A DNA stretch of 64,000 bases from Runella salmonicolor (lineage in GTDB: Bacteria; Bacteroidota; Bacteroidia; Cytophagales; Spirosomataceae). The notes under the pieces were generated by a model. That model was not told where the DNA came from. It did no database searches and saw only the letters and a list, made by a program, of their open reading frames with translations. The translations under genes were made by a program, and so were the position numbers. Positions 35,853-44,778 of the stretch are shown here, in pieces (positions within the stretch are counted from its first letter, which is position 1; the number at the start of each line of letters is the position of its first letter). Location: positions 124,001 through 188,000 of the forward strand of contig NZ_JAMZEL010000007.1 of assembly GCF_024158025.1 (NCBI RefSeq). Reading direction: 5' to 3'.

Positions 35853-36839
35853 CGAATAATGGCTACTCCTTCCTAACGTAAGCCCCAGCGTAATTTCGTG
35901 CGAGCCTTGAGCACGAGATTGAAGGGAAGAAAGGACATATTCGTAGGTGTAGCTGACCGTAAATTTCTGCGCCACGCGCGTGCCCACCCACCCCAAAAAT
36001 GCATCGCTTTTCCGGTAAGACATGCCAAACCACAGCTGATTTAAGTAGCTGAATTTGAAATTCAAATCCCAAGACATGGGTGCTTTGGCCGATTTTTTAA
36101 ACAGCACCGAAGGCGTAAAGTCCCATTCATCGGTGATGGGTAGTCGATAGCCTGCTGTGAGGAAATAATGCGGAACGAGTTGTCCCTGCCAATCGTAACT
36201 CGTAGAACGAAATCGCAATTTTCTACCCAATACTTGCTGCACCGAAAAACCCGCAAAAAAGTCGGTGGAATACACCCACAGCCCCGCGTGCAAATCGGGC
36301 CGAAATGTATTGACTTTGCCCACCGACACAACAGGGTCCAAAGGGTTGGCCAAGCGAATGCGGTCAAAATCAAGCGTGTGCTGGGTAACGCCCGCTGCAA
36401 GACCAGCACTTACCTGCCATTCGTCGTTCAAAGGATAATGATACGCCCCCGAAACACTCATCGAAAACCGTGTCCAAGGGCCTGTTTGGTCACGAATGAG
36501 CGAAACACCCGCCCCGCCGTGAGCATCTGGCAAAATCGGCCCTCGCTGACGCCCGTAGCTGAATCGCGGCGAAGCAGGCGCTACTTCAAAATCAGGATTT
36601 CCGATGGGCAAATGCGCCGTCATGTATAATGTTCGCGGCGCATCCTCCAAGCCCACCCATTGCTGCCGATAACCTATTTTGGCATCGGCATAGCTTTCAA
36701 TGCCCGCCAGGGCTGGATTGAGCAAAAAGTTGTTTTGGAGGTATTGAGAATATTGAGGCAGTTGTTGCCCCCGAATAATGGTTGAATAGCAAACCACGGA
36801 GAAACAGAGGCACACGAGGAGCATTTTCGTGTATCTCAT
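35832..36839 (-). CDS. PorP/SprF family type IX secretion membrane protein
   Basis: A 335-residue outer-membrane beta-barrel protein of the PorP/SprF family, which acts in anchoring type IX cargo or gliding machinery. The signal peptide ends IIRGQQ (about residue 22) and the family hallmark follows: LPQYSQYLQNNFLLNPALAG, GYRQQWVGLEDAPRTLY. Start is taken at 36839 (MRYTKMLL; an internal Met at 36824 is also possible). The signal peptide core LLVCLCFSVVC is encoded by sequence of the CACAGAG-type repeat family; see findings. The closest type B cargo, whose partner it may be, is at 25675. Confidence 0.9.
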   Translation of the reverse strand: MRYTKMLLVCLCFSVVCYSTIIRGQQLPQYSQYLQNNFLLNPALAGIESYADAKIGYRQQWVGLEDAPRTLYMTAHLPIGNPDFEVAPASPRFSYGRQRGPILPDAHGGAGVSLIRDQTGPWTRFSMSVSGAYHYPLNDEWQVSAGLAAGVTQHTLDFDRIRLANPLDPVVSVGKVNTFRPDLHAGLWVYSTDFFAGFSVQQVLGRKLRFRSTSYDWQGQLVPHYFLTAGYRLPITDEWDFTPSVLFKKSAKAPMSWDLNFKFSYLNQLWFGMSYRKSDAFLGWVGTRVAQKFTVSYTYEYVLSSLQSRAQGSHEITLGLTLGRSSHYSSPRVFW

Positions 36840-36943
36840 CTCTCTTATTTTTTTGTGTAAAAAATCTTTTAAATGGTAACCTTGCCGCATTTATGTTAGA
36901 ATCAAAACACCCTCTCTGTGTCACTCAGTTTCTCTGTGGTTAA
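36791..36943. repeat. Inverted pair of CTCTGTGGTT-type repeats at the 5' end of the PorP/SprF gene
   Basis: Copy one (36911-36943) reads CCTCTCTGTGTCACTCAGTT and then TCTCTGTGGTTAA on the plus strand. Copy two (36791-36819), read on the minus strand, has the matching words GTGTGCCTCTGTTTCTCCGTGGTTT. They lie head to head about 90 bases apart; copy two is within the signal-peptide codons of the PorP/SprF gene. The CTCTGTGGTTAA end also occurs at 13061-13072. Confidence 0.55.
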
Positions 36944-36997
36944 TTGAAAATCACCCTTGCTTTCACCAGCAAAAACCGCACCTAAAATAGATTAACT

Positions 36998-38473
36998 CTA
37001 AGAATCAATCAAATCTGTCGCAATCTTCGCCGATAGGATAGCCAGTGGAATGCCGCCACCGGGATGAACGCTACCTCCGACAAAGTAAAGGTTTTTAAAT
37101 TCCCGAGAAAAATTGGCATGACGCAAAAACGCCGCAAAGCGGTTGTTGGAACTGTTGCCATACAACGCTCCCTGTGAACTTGACGTTTTGAATTCAATGC
37201 TGCGCGGGTCTAGGATTTCTTCACATTCGATAAAATCTGCGATGTTTACACCTAAATTGTGTGATACTTTCCTGAGTACGTCTTGGCGACTTTGTTCAAT
37301 CAGCGCTTCCCAGTCTTGCCCTTCATTATTAGGCGCATTGACCAGAATAAACCAGTTTTCGCCGCCTTGAGGGGCATCATCGGGTTTGTGTTTTGATGTA
37401 ATATTTATATAAACGGTTGGGTCAGAATACAACGTTTTTTGTTGGAACAAATGCTCAAATTCGGCGCGATAATCATTCGAAAAAAAGATATTATGCAAGC
37501 CCAATTCAGCAAAGCTTTTCTTAACACCCCAATAAAAAATCAGCGCTGAACTTGATTTGGGTTGCCGCAAAATACGTTCGGGCTGTTTGGCTTCGGGGAG
37601 CAATTTGCGGAAGGTATTTACCACGTCCATGTTGGAAACAACAATGTCGTAAGAGTCAGGTGCGGGAGTATTTGCGTCAAAAATCAGTTTAGTAACCCGA
37701 TTTTCCTGCGTTTCCAGTTTCGTAATTTTCGTATTATAATAAAATTTTACGCCCAACTCTTCAGCTAGTTTGACCAAACTTTCCGTAATATCCACCATTC
37801 CTTTTTTTGGAAAAAACGCGCCGATGTTGTATTCCAAATGCGGAATAATATTCATTGTGGCGGGGGTTTGGTAGGGATCTGAGCCGTTGTAAGTAGCATA
37901 TCGATTGAAAAGCTGCACCACGCGCGGATTTTGAAAACGCCGTTCGTTGGCGCTGTTCATGGTCGTAAAGGCATCCAAGCGGTGCATATTGGCGTAGCCT
38001 TTGAACGCATCGCGGTTGAAATAGGTGCTAATTTTGTGCAATGAACGGTGCAAAAACAACTTTTCGGTGACGTTGTATTTGACGGCACTATCTTTTAAAT
38101 GGGCCAAAACATGCACCGACGGTTCACCCAATTTTTCTTCTATCTCTTGCGCAAACGCCCGTTGATTGGCGTGGGCGGCAAGGCGCACACCATCGTCCCA
38201 GAAATAGCGACAGGCTTCGTCTAAGCGAATATAGTCAAAATACGCTTTCGGATTTTTGCCCGAAATCTCAAACAACTCTTCCACCAAATGAGGTAAAGTA
38301 AACAATGATGGCCCCGCGTCGAATCGGTAGCCTTTCACTTCAAAACTCGACAATTTGCCACCTGGATAGCTGTTGGCTTCAAAAACGTGAACGTCGTAGC
38401 CTTTGTTGGCCAAACGAATGGCGGAGGCGATGCCTGCAATGCCTGCCCCGATAATGGCTGCTGTTTTTTTCAT
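36998..38473 (-). CDS. Carotenoid desaturase, CrtI/CrtD type
   Basis: A 491-residue FAD enzyme of the phytoene desaturase family, inserting double bonds into carotenoids; it accounts for pink/orange pigments in these bacteria. The dinucleotide-binding motif is IGAGIAGIASAIRLANKGYDV near the N-terminus, followed by VFEANSYPGGKLSSF; the C-terminal signature LYFVGGSVHPGGGIPLAILSA is present. CrtB and other steps are not in the window. CrtI and CrtD (3,4-desaturase) cannot be told apart with certainty here. Confidence 0.88.
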   Translation of the reverse strand: MKKTAAIIGAGIAGIASAIRLANKGYDVHVFEANSYPGGKLSSFEVKGYRFDAGPSLFTLPHLVEELFEISGKNPKAYFDYIRLDEACRYFWDDGVRLAAHANQRAFAQEIEEKLGEPSVHVLAHLKDSAVKYNVTEKLFLHRSLHKISTYFNRDAFKGYANMHRLDAFTTMNSANERRFQNPRVVQLFNRYATYNGSDPYQTPATMNIIPHLEYNIGAFFPKKGMVDITESLVKLAEELGVKFYYNTKITKLETQENRVTKLIFDANTPAPDSYDIVVSNMDVVNTFRKLLPEAKQPERILRQPKSSSALIFYWGVKKSFAELGLHNIFFSNDYRAEFEHLFQQKTLYSDPTVYINITSKHKPDDAPQGGENWFILVNAPNNEGQDWEALIEQSRQDVLRKVSHNLGVNIADFIECEEILDPRSIEFKTSSSQGALYGNSSNNRFAAFLRHANFSREFKNLYFVGGSVHPGGGIPLAILSAKIATDLIDS

Positions 38474-38487
38474 ACTTTTCGTTACAT

Positions 38488-38529
38488 GGGGTTTTGAGAA
38501 ACCCCTCAGTCGGTTTTGAGAAACCGACT
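38488..38529. repeat. Two tandem hairpins sharing the loop TTTTGAGAAA
   Basis: Hairpin one is GGGGTTT-tgag-AAACCCC (38488-38505). Hairpin two is AGTCGGTTT-tgag-AAACCGACT (38508-38529). They have different stems but the same central TTTTGAGAAA and stand 2 bases apart, between the MOSC and desaturase genes (both on minus). No T run follows, so simple termination is doubtful. Confidence 0.55.
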
Positions 38530-38560
38530 ACACCTTTACTGCAAAACCTTCTGCCTTTTT

Positions 38561-39400
38561 TTATTCACTCATCGTTTGCCGTGATTTGCGGCTCACTACT
38601 TGTATCTCGTCACCAATCTTTAAAACTCCACTCTGATTGGTCATTACATTTTGTCCAAAGAAAATCTTGTTGTTACGCTTGCGGTACGTCGACAGCGTTT
38701 TGAGCGGTTCTTTCCCTACGATTTCACCTTTTTCAGGGTCAACGGTGGTCAGAATACAACGTGCGCAGGGTTTTACCCCAAAAAATGTCAACTTACCAAT
38801 CGTAAACTCGTACCATTGGTCTTCGTCATAAGGTATTCCTCCTTCAAAAACCAGATTGGGGCGAAACCGTATCATAGAAACTGGTTCGGGCAGGCGAGTG
38901 TTTAAATCATCTAACGAAGATTGTCCAATGACCAAAAACGGAAACCCATCGGCAAAGCTCACATTAGCATCGAAAGGGGCATAATTAGAATCAGCAAGAC
39001 GGGGCGAAGTATCGGGTAGATACACCAAACGCGCCGAAAAACCGAGTGCTTCGCTCAACCAACGGTTTGAAGCATCATTGACGATGACGGCCTCTATTTG
39101 GTCATCCCACACGGTCACCGTTACTAAATCAAAAGTTTCGGGCTGAAAAGGAACGATGAGCGCACTCAAATCCCGCGAGCGATGGCGCAACTGCAAACCA
39201 ATGTCCGTCAGGGTCACCTCAATCAGCGCCATGTTTGGGTGGCTGCGCTGGGTTACAAAGCGGTTGTTATCGTCAATAATCAACCAGCGGCGGTCGTAGC
39301 GCAAGCCGCGCTCTTCCACCTGAGCGTGCGTGAGGCGAATTGCCCCCAACGATTTTACGGGATAAATGAAGATTTCGGAGAGGATGAGAACAGACGTCAT
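38561..39400 (-). CDS. MOSC domain protein
   Basis: A 279-residue protein of the MOSC N-terminal beta barrel plus MOSC fold, related to the molybdenum cofactor sulfurase C-terminal domain. MTSVLILSEIFIYPVKSLGAI at 39400 is the natural start (frame open to 39511); SIFIYPVKSL and GLRYDRRWLIID are family marks. The conserved Cys is in FFGVKPCARCILTTVDPEKGE. It may move sulphur or reduce N-hydroxylated compounds. It is upstream of the desaturase on the same strand and only 35 bases from the divergent YjjG gene. Confidence 0.88.
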   Translation of the reverse strand: MTSVLILSEIFIYPVKSLGAIRLTHAQVEERGLRYDRRWLIIDDNNRFVTQRSHPNMALIEVTLTDIGLQLRHRSRDLSALIVPFQPETFDLVTVTVWDDQIEAVIVNDASNRWLSEALGFSARLVYLPDTSPRLADSNYAPFDANVSFADGFPFLVIGQSSLDDLNTRLPEPVSMIRFRPNLVFEGGIPYDEDQWYEFTIGKLTFFGVKPCARCILTTVDPEKGEIVGKEPLKTLSTYRKRNNKIFFGQNVMTNQSGVLKIGDEIQVVSRKSRQTMSE

Positions 39401-39435
39401 TCTTGTTTGTAGATTTGCACAAAACTCGTTATTCA

Positions 39436-40134
39436 ATGCCAAAATACAAACACCTATTTTTTGATCTTGACCACACGCTGTGGGATTTTGAGCGCAATTC
39501 GGCCGAATCATTGACCGATATTTACCACGGCTTTGAACTCATCAATCACGGGGTGATGTCGCTGGGTGATTTTGTGCGGGCATTCCTCGAAATCAACACA
39601 AAACTGTGGGACGATTTTGATCATGGCCGTATTGCCCATAGTTATATTCGTGAGCACCGTTTTCGGCTGGTTTTTGAAGCCCTGAACGTTAAAAATGTAG
39701 CTTTTGGCAGCGCTTTGGGCGAAGAATATTTAAAATTACTTCCGCAAAAATCGCACTTGCTCGACGGAGCCGTTGAGCTGTTGGAGTATTGTGCAAGCAA
39801 AGATTACCAACTCCACATCGTCACCAACGGTTTTGATTCCATTCAGGCGTCTAAAATGCAAAGTTCGGGCATTCATCATTATTTTCAACAGGTGGTGACC
39901 AATGAAAAAGCGGGAGCAAAAAAACCTGACGCACAGATTTTTGCGTATGCCTTACAAGCCGCCGATGCACAACCCCACGAAAGTCTAATGATTGGTGACA
40001 ATTGGCAAGCGGACATTCTAGGTGCATTACGTTTTGGGATGGACGCCGCCTTTTATAACCCCAAGAAATTGGTTTTTGACCAACAACCTACCTACGACGT
40101 ACAGCATCTGGATGAACTGAAATCAGTTTTGTGA
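39436..40134 (+). CDS. HAD family 5'-nucleotidase, YjjG type
   Basis: A 232-residue HAD hydrolase. The first motif is FFDLDHTLWDF with the nucleophilic D and the acid/base D two residues later; motif 2 is IVTNGF and motif 3-4 are KPDAQIF and MIGDNWQADILGA. The family (TIGR02254-type) removes phosphate from noncanonical nucleotides. Start 39436 is preferred over 39403. The divergent MOSC gene starts 35 bases away and the convergent patatin gene overlaps its end by 12 bases. Confidence 0.9.
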   Translation: MPKYKHLFFDLDHTLWDFERNSAESLTDIYHGFELINHGVMSLGDFVRAFLEINTKLWDDFDHGRIAHSYIREHRFRLVFEALNVKNVAFGSALGEEYLKLLPQKSHLLDGAVELLEYCASKDYQLHIVTNGFDSIQASKMQSSGIHHYFQQVVTNEKAGAKKPDAQIFAYALQAADAQPHESLMIGDNWQADILGALRFGMDAAFYNPKKLVFDQQPTYDVQHLDELKSVL

Positions 40135-41208
40135 AACGACGGTCGAAGGAGCGCAAAAATCACCCACGCATTTTTTCCCGCTCCCAATCAGCACATTTTT
40201 CTCGGCCTCTGAGAGCTTTCGCACTTTAGCCCCAATGTTCTGAAAATCAATCGAAATGGTCCGTTTTAAATCTTCGGGGCGAAAATTGTAGCGGTTGGCC
40301 GCCTCAGACACCAAAGTATAGAAGGCACCCATGTAAGTTTTGAAACTGCGAATGGGATAAGACGCCAACTCAAAATTTTGGGTATCGGCTTTGATTTGCT
40401 CGGCACTTTCAAGCCTCAACCCCAAGGTTTCGGCGTTGAAAACGGGCGTTTCTGGCGTCAGATTAGGCTGCGGGGTGCTTAAATAACGGTTTTGGTCAAA
40501 AAGCCCGATGGGATAATTCATCAACAAGCCGCCATCGACCAACACATCGGCAGGAATCGTGCGCGGCGGGCGTTGATGAAATCGACCCGTACTATCCATA
40601 AACACGGCGCAATAATACAACGGAATCGACATCGAGGCCCGCACGGCATCGGCAATGACCAAGTCGGGGAACTTCTCGTACGAAAGCACCATCGACTTTT
40701 GTTTGGTCAGGTTCGTTACCGTCACATACAAGTCTTTGTAGCAACTATCTCGTTGGGTAAGCGCGTGCAATTGACCAAAAGTCAAATGGGTAGCACCCGT
40801 TTTTTGTTCAATCTTCTGGGCTATCCACTTACGAAAAGCGTCTCCCTTATACCAACCAAAACGCTCAATCAAACGCTGTGTGCCACCCACAAAAATGTAT
40901 TGCCCATCGTTAAAGGATTGAATTTTCATTTCCGAAACCAACTCGGTCAACTCTGCCGCCGAATAGCCCACCGCCAGCAACGACGCCTGAATGGCTCCTG
41001 CCGACGTGCCGCCCACACGGCGAATGTCTTTCAAAAGTCCGCGTTGCTCCAATTCTTGAATCGCTCCACAATAAGCAATACCGCGAATACCGCCGCCTTC
41101 CAAGACCAGATTATGGTATTTTTGTTGCGCAACAGAAGAATATGAAAAGAGAAAAAATACGCAAACAAGCCCAGTTTTGGCCCACAGGACGAACACTTTT
41201 TGGAACAT
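40123..41208 (-). CDS. Patatin-like phospholipase
   Basis: A 361-residue secreted or membrane-attached lipid acyl hydrolase. A signal peptide covers residues 1-27. The oxyanion loop is GGGIRGIAY, the nucleophile elbow is GTSAG (about residues 67-71) and the catalytic Asp is in DGGLLMNYP. No outer-membrane barrel is attached, so it is the short patatin form. Substrate unknown. Confidence 0.9.
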   Translation of the reverse strand: MFQKVFVLWAKTGLVCVFFLFSYSSVAQQKYHNLVLEGGGIRGIAYCGAIQELEQRGLLKDIRRVGGTSAGAIQASLLAVGYSAAELTELVSEMKIQSFNDGQYIFVGGTQRLIERFGWYKGDAFRKWIAQKIEQKTGATHLTFGQLHALTQRDSCYKDLYVTVTNLTKQKSMVLSYEKFPDLVIADAVRASMSIPLYYCAVFMDSTGRFHQRPPRTIPADVLVDGGLLMNYPIGLFDQNRYLSTPQPNLTPETPVFNAETLGLRLESAEQIKADTQNFELASYPIRSFKTYMGAFYTLVSEAANRYNFRPEDLKRTISIDFQNIGAKVRKLSEAEKNVLIGSGKKCVGDFCAPSTVVSQN

Positions 41209-41252
41209 AAAAACGTTTTTTGTTTAGAACGGTTTATTATAGAAAAAATTGA

Positions 41253-43607
41253 ATGCGAATGAGGCAGATTATACATTCTAAGATGATTCTACGTGGTTTT
41301 CTGCGCTGGTCTGTGCCGCTGAGCCTTTGCTTCATTTGCGCGCTGATTGGTTTTAAATCGTTTGGTCAAACGTTTTCATTTCGTTGGGATAACTCCGCTA
41401 AAGTTCTCAAAAACAACGCCCCCATCCTCAACCCTTGGGCGGGCGGCCTTAACAGTGCCCAATTCTCAAAAATGCACCTCAACGACGACGGCACGGAAGA
41501 TTTGGTCATCTTCGACCGTGGCAATCAGCAGGTATCTACTTTTTTGGCCGTTCGCCAAGCCAACGCAATCACTTGGCAACACGCTCCCCAATACGAAGCA
41601 AAATTCCCGTCCAATATGCTGTATTGGATGCTACTGGTCGATTATGACCGCGATGGCCGCAAAGATTTGTTTACCAGTACGGTGGCGGGTATTCGTGTTT
41701 TCCGCAATATTCCCGCCGCTGATGGTTTTTCCTGGTCGCTTGTGGCCGACCCACTTCTGACGCAGGGGTTTTCTAGAAACATCAATCTGTACGTTCCGTC
41801 CACCGATTTACCGGCTATTACCGACGTCGACGATGATGGCGATATCGACATTCTTACCTTCGATTTTACGGGCGCTTCTTTGGAACTACACCAAAATTTA
41901 AGCAAAGAGCAAAACAGCACGCAGCCGTTTGTCTTCCGAAAAGTAACCACCAATTGGGGCCGTTTTGCGGCTACGTCTTCGTGCGACAAATATGAACTCA
42001 ATCTGGAACCCGCTGACACAGAAGTGCAAGCTCCAGAACAAGTACGCACAAACGCTGCCACCCTCAGCGAAGCATTGGGCGGGCCTTTGTCAAACGCCAA
42101 AATTCAGCACGCGGGCAATACCCTTTGGGTTGGCGATATAGACGGCGATGGCCGCAAGGATATTTTACATGGCCACGTGGCCTGCAACAACGTGACGTTG
42201 CTCAAAAACGTAGGTGGCAACGGCATGGCGGCACTGATTGGCAGTGTACAATCAAATTTTCCAGCCCAAGCCCCCATTAACTACCCCATTTTTCCTTCGG
42301 CCTACATCGAAGATTTGGACGGCGACGGGATTCAGGATTTGGTAGCCTCGCCGAGTAGCACGGATATTACTAGCAACTCACTCATCAATTTACGGCAATC
42401 CAATTGGTTTTACCGCAACGAAGGCACGGCGTCAAAGCCCAACTTTGTGTATAGTCAACCCGATTTTTTGCAGGACGGGATGATTGATTTAGGAGAAAAC
42501 GCCACACCTGCCCTTGCCGATATTGACGGCGACGGCGACTTAGATTTAGTGGTAGGTTATGGGGGGGCGCGTACGCAAACTGGCTATCGGTCAAGTCTTC
42601 AGTTATATCGAAATACGGGGACGGCCACCCAAGCTCAGTTTGAGTGGGTTAGCACCGATTTTCTGAACCTGAGCAACCAACTTTTTAGCAAAGAAAACCT
42701 CATGCCAGTCAATACCAAGCCGTTTTTTGCCGACCTAAACGGCGACGGAACACTTGATTTGGGCTTTTGGGCCAATACTTTTAAAGGCATGGACATTCGA
42801 TTTGTGCCCAACAAAGCCCCCCGAGGAGCAGCGATGCAACTCGACACCACCCGTTTGAGCAAACTTCCCAATCCAGCCAACTTCTCCAACGGCGAAAATT
42901 TGCTTTACTATGATATTGACCAAGACGGAAAATTGGATGTGCTGGTCAGTAAAAACTCGGGCAATGTAGAATTTCATCGAAACACGGGAAGTACCCTTGC
43001 GCCAGTGTATGAACTCAAAACGAATGTGTTTGGTGGTTTGGATGTGGATTTCAACAAACGTTCACAAGGGATGGCCGTAGCCGACCTCAACGGCGACCGA
43101 AAGCCTGAACTTATTCTGGGAGATTTGTTGGGACGATTGCGGGTATACCAAAATTTCACCACGCCCGACGCAACGTTAAAGAGTGATACCAATCTGATTT
43201 TTAACGAATTTGCAGGAAAAACAGCGTTTTTAAGAATAGGAGCAGGACTCTTTCCCGCCGTTGGAGATTTAGATGGCGACCAACTTCCCGAATTACTCAT
43301 CGGTAGCAACACAGGCGGCATCAAGTACTTAAAAAACACTTCGCCCAAAGTCAATCCTCCCGTCGAAACACTGGAATTAATCGTTTATCCCAATCCAACC
43401 TCAAACTTTCTCTACGCACAAGTTCCTGTAACGGGGCAATTAGAAATAATCACCATCAACGGACAAATTGTTAAAAGTCAACCAGTTACTCAAGTAACAA
43501 CAGAAACTTCTTTTGATGTAAGTAGGTTAGCGCAAGGCATTTACTTCGTTCGACTCATCGGAACCGATGGCTCCAAAACGACGCGAAAGGTAGTAATAGC
43601 CCGCTAA
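41253..43607 (+). CDS. FG-GAP/VCBS repeat protein with type IX (type A) sorting domain
   Basis: A 784-residue surface protein. A signal peptide ends FKSFGQ (about residue 39 from the first ATG; starts at 41259 and 41283 are also possible). Then come repeated Ca-binding loops of the type D-x-D-x-D-G-x-x-D, for example DVDDDGDIDIL, DIDGDGRKDIL, DLDGDGIQDLV, DIDGDGDLDLV, which form FG-GAP/beta-propeller blades. The end is a type A sorting domain: VYPNPTSNFLYAQV and GIYFVRLIGTDGSKTTRKV. The last 81 bases overlap the convergent membrane protein gene. Confidence 0.9.
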   Translation: MRMRQIIHSKMILRGFLRWSVPLSLCFICALIGFKSFGQTFSFRWDNSAKVLKNNAPILNPWAGGLNSAQFSKMHLNDDGTEDLVIFDRGNQQVSTFLAVRQANAITWQHAPQYEAKFPSNMLYWMLLVDYDRDGRKDLFTSTVAGIRVFRNIPAADGFSWSLVADPLLTQGFSRNINLYVPSTDLPAITDVDDDGDIDILTFDFTGASLELHQNLSKEQNSTQPFVFRKVTTNWGRFAATSSCDKYELNLEPADTEVQAPEQVRTNAATLSEALGGPLSNAKIQHAGNTLWVGDIDGDGRKDILHGHVACNNVTLLKNVGGNGMAALIGSVQSNFPAQAPINYPIFPSAYIEDLDGDGIQDLVASPSSTDITSNSLINLRQSNWFYRNEGTASKPNFVYSQPDFLQDGMIDLGENATPALADIDGDGDLDLVVGYGGARTQTGYRSSLQLYRNTGTATQAQFEWVSTDFLNLSNQLFSKENLMPVNTKPFFADLNGDGTLDLGFWANTFKGMDIRFVPNKAPRGAAMQLDTTRLSKLPNPANFSNGENLLYYDIDQDGKLDVLVSKNSGNVEFHRNTGSTLAPVYELKTNVFGGLDVDFNKRSQGMAVADLNGDRKPELILGDLLGRLRVYQNFTTPDATLKSDTNLIFNEFAGKTAFLRIGAGLFPAVGDLDGDQLPELLIGSNTGGIKYLKNTSPKVNPPVETLELIVYPNPTSNFLYAQVPVTGQLEIITINGQIVKSQPVTQVTTETSFDVSRLAQGIYFVRLIGTDGSKTTRKVVIAR

Positions 43608-44774
43608 AACAGCGATGGCATACACCCAATACCCCCAACTTTCGGTCATCGACCAACATTCAACACACCATTGCGGCATCTCGTTTGGGTAGCGCCCCAA
43701 ATCGGGTTCTAATTGAAACAATCGCATCAATGGCAACGATGTAAGTAGCACATACCCGCCCGTCCAGGTAGGGAGCCGGTTCAGTTTCAGCAACAAAAAA
43801 GTCAGAACAAACGGCATTGCGTTGTACAAAATTCGCGCTGTATCGCCCCCACCAAAAACGCTGAGAAAAAGCCAAAGGAAGAAGTGAGGAGCGAGGAGTG
43901 ATACACGAGAAGTTAGTAGAAATAAGACATTAGGCGAGGGGTTAGGAGTTGAAATGAAAGCGAACCAAAATGTTCCGTACGCCAAAAACCAACTGACTGG
44001 TACGCTCAAAAATAAATCGGGATGCTCGGCATAACGCTTCATTCCTCGTAAAACACTGACAATAGAGTTATTTCGCCAGTCGGTAGAGGCAGCAGGAAAG
44101 AAGAAAACAACAAGGCAGTAAATAGCCAAAGAAAAGCAAAAAGATAAAAGCAGTGGTTTTGTGATGCCAGCGGTATCTGAATTCTTCCTAGTAAGCAAGA
44201 CTGTCATTCCTAAAACGGCGATAAAGGCCTCCTTTTGAAGTGTACCCAAAACAGCGATTAAAATAAACATGCAATTGAGCCAAGCCTTCGAAAGTTTCTT
44301 TTCTTCAAGAAGTAAAAGCGCTAAAAAAGACGTCAGCAAAAAATACCCGCCTACATCCGCCGTCACGGGGTCGGGCAAATACATCCTTACGAGGCCTTTC
44401 CAATGAAATAAAATCCAGAAAAGGGCAATTGCAATCCAAAAAAACCTAATGTTGAGTTTTAACCAAATCCAAGTCAACAGCGCAATGGTCGCCAAGATAA
44501 AGACCCCATTGAGCCAAACAAAATTCGTAACTAGTTCATTAATAGGCAAATGAGCCGCCAGCCACGGCATCAAAATTCGCGTATTGAACGGGAATGACAC
44601 TTCATAATTTACGGTAAAGCCTTTGAAATAGTCATAGGCCTTGGCGTATTGATGCGCATCATAGCGCAGGTCGAGCAAGGAGTAAGTATAAATCGGTTGG
44701 AAGAACGCATACAGTAAATACACTGCCAAAGCAGACAAAACGGCTGCAATTACAATCCAACCTTTTTCTTTCAC
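43527..44774 (-). CDS. Polytopic membrane protein of unknown function
   Basis: A 415-residue protein with about ten membrane segments and a short charged tail; the periplasmic loops contain DLRYDAHQYAKAY, reminiscent of polytopic glycosyltransferases of the GT-C type, but I cannot confirm the family. The stop lies inside the sorting-domain codons of the convergent FG-GAP gene (81 bases overlapped). It follows the CobW GTPase gene by 4 bases, so the two are probably co-transcribed. Confidence 0.65.
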   Translation of the reverse strand: MKEKGWIVIAAVLSALAVYLLYAFFQPIYTYSLLDLRYDAHQYAKAYDYFKGFTVNYEVSFPFNTRILMPWLAAHLPINELVTNFVWLNGVFILATIALLTWIWLKLNIRFFWIAIALFWILFHWKGLVRMYLPDPVTADVGGYFLLTSFLALLLLEEKKLSKAWLNCMFILIAVLGTLQKEAFIAVLGMTVLLTRKNSDTAGITKPLLLSFCFSLAIYCLVVFFFPAASTDWRNNSIVSVLRGMKRYAEHPDLFLSVPVSWFLAYGTFWFAFISTPNPSPNVLFLLTSRVSLLAPHFFLWLFLSVFGGGDTARILYNAMPFVLTFLLLKLNRLPTWTGGYVLLTSLPLMRLFQLEPDLGRYPNEMPQWCVECWSMTESWGYWVYAIAVLAGYYYLSRRFGAIGSDESNEVNALR

Positions 44775-44778
44775 AATT

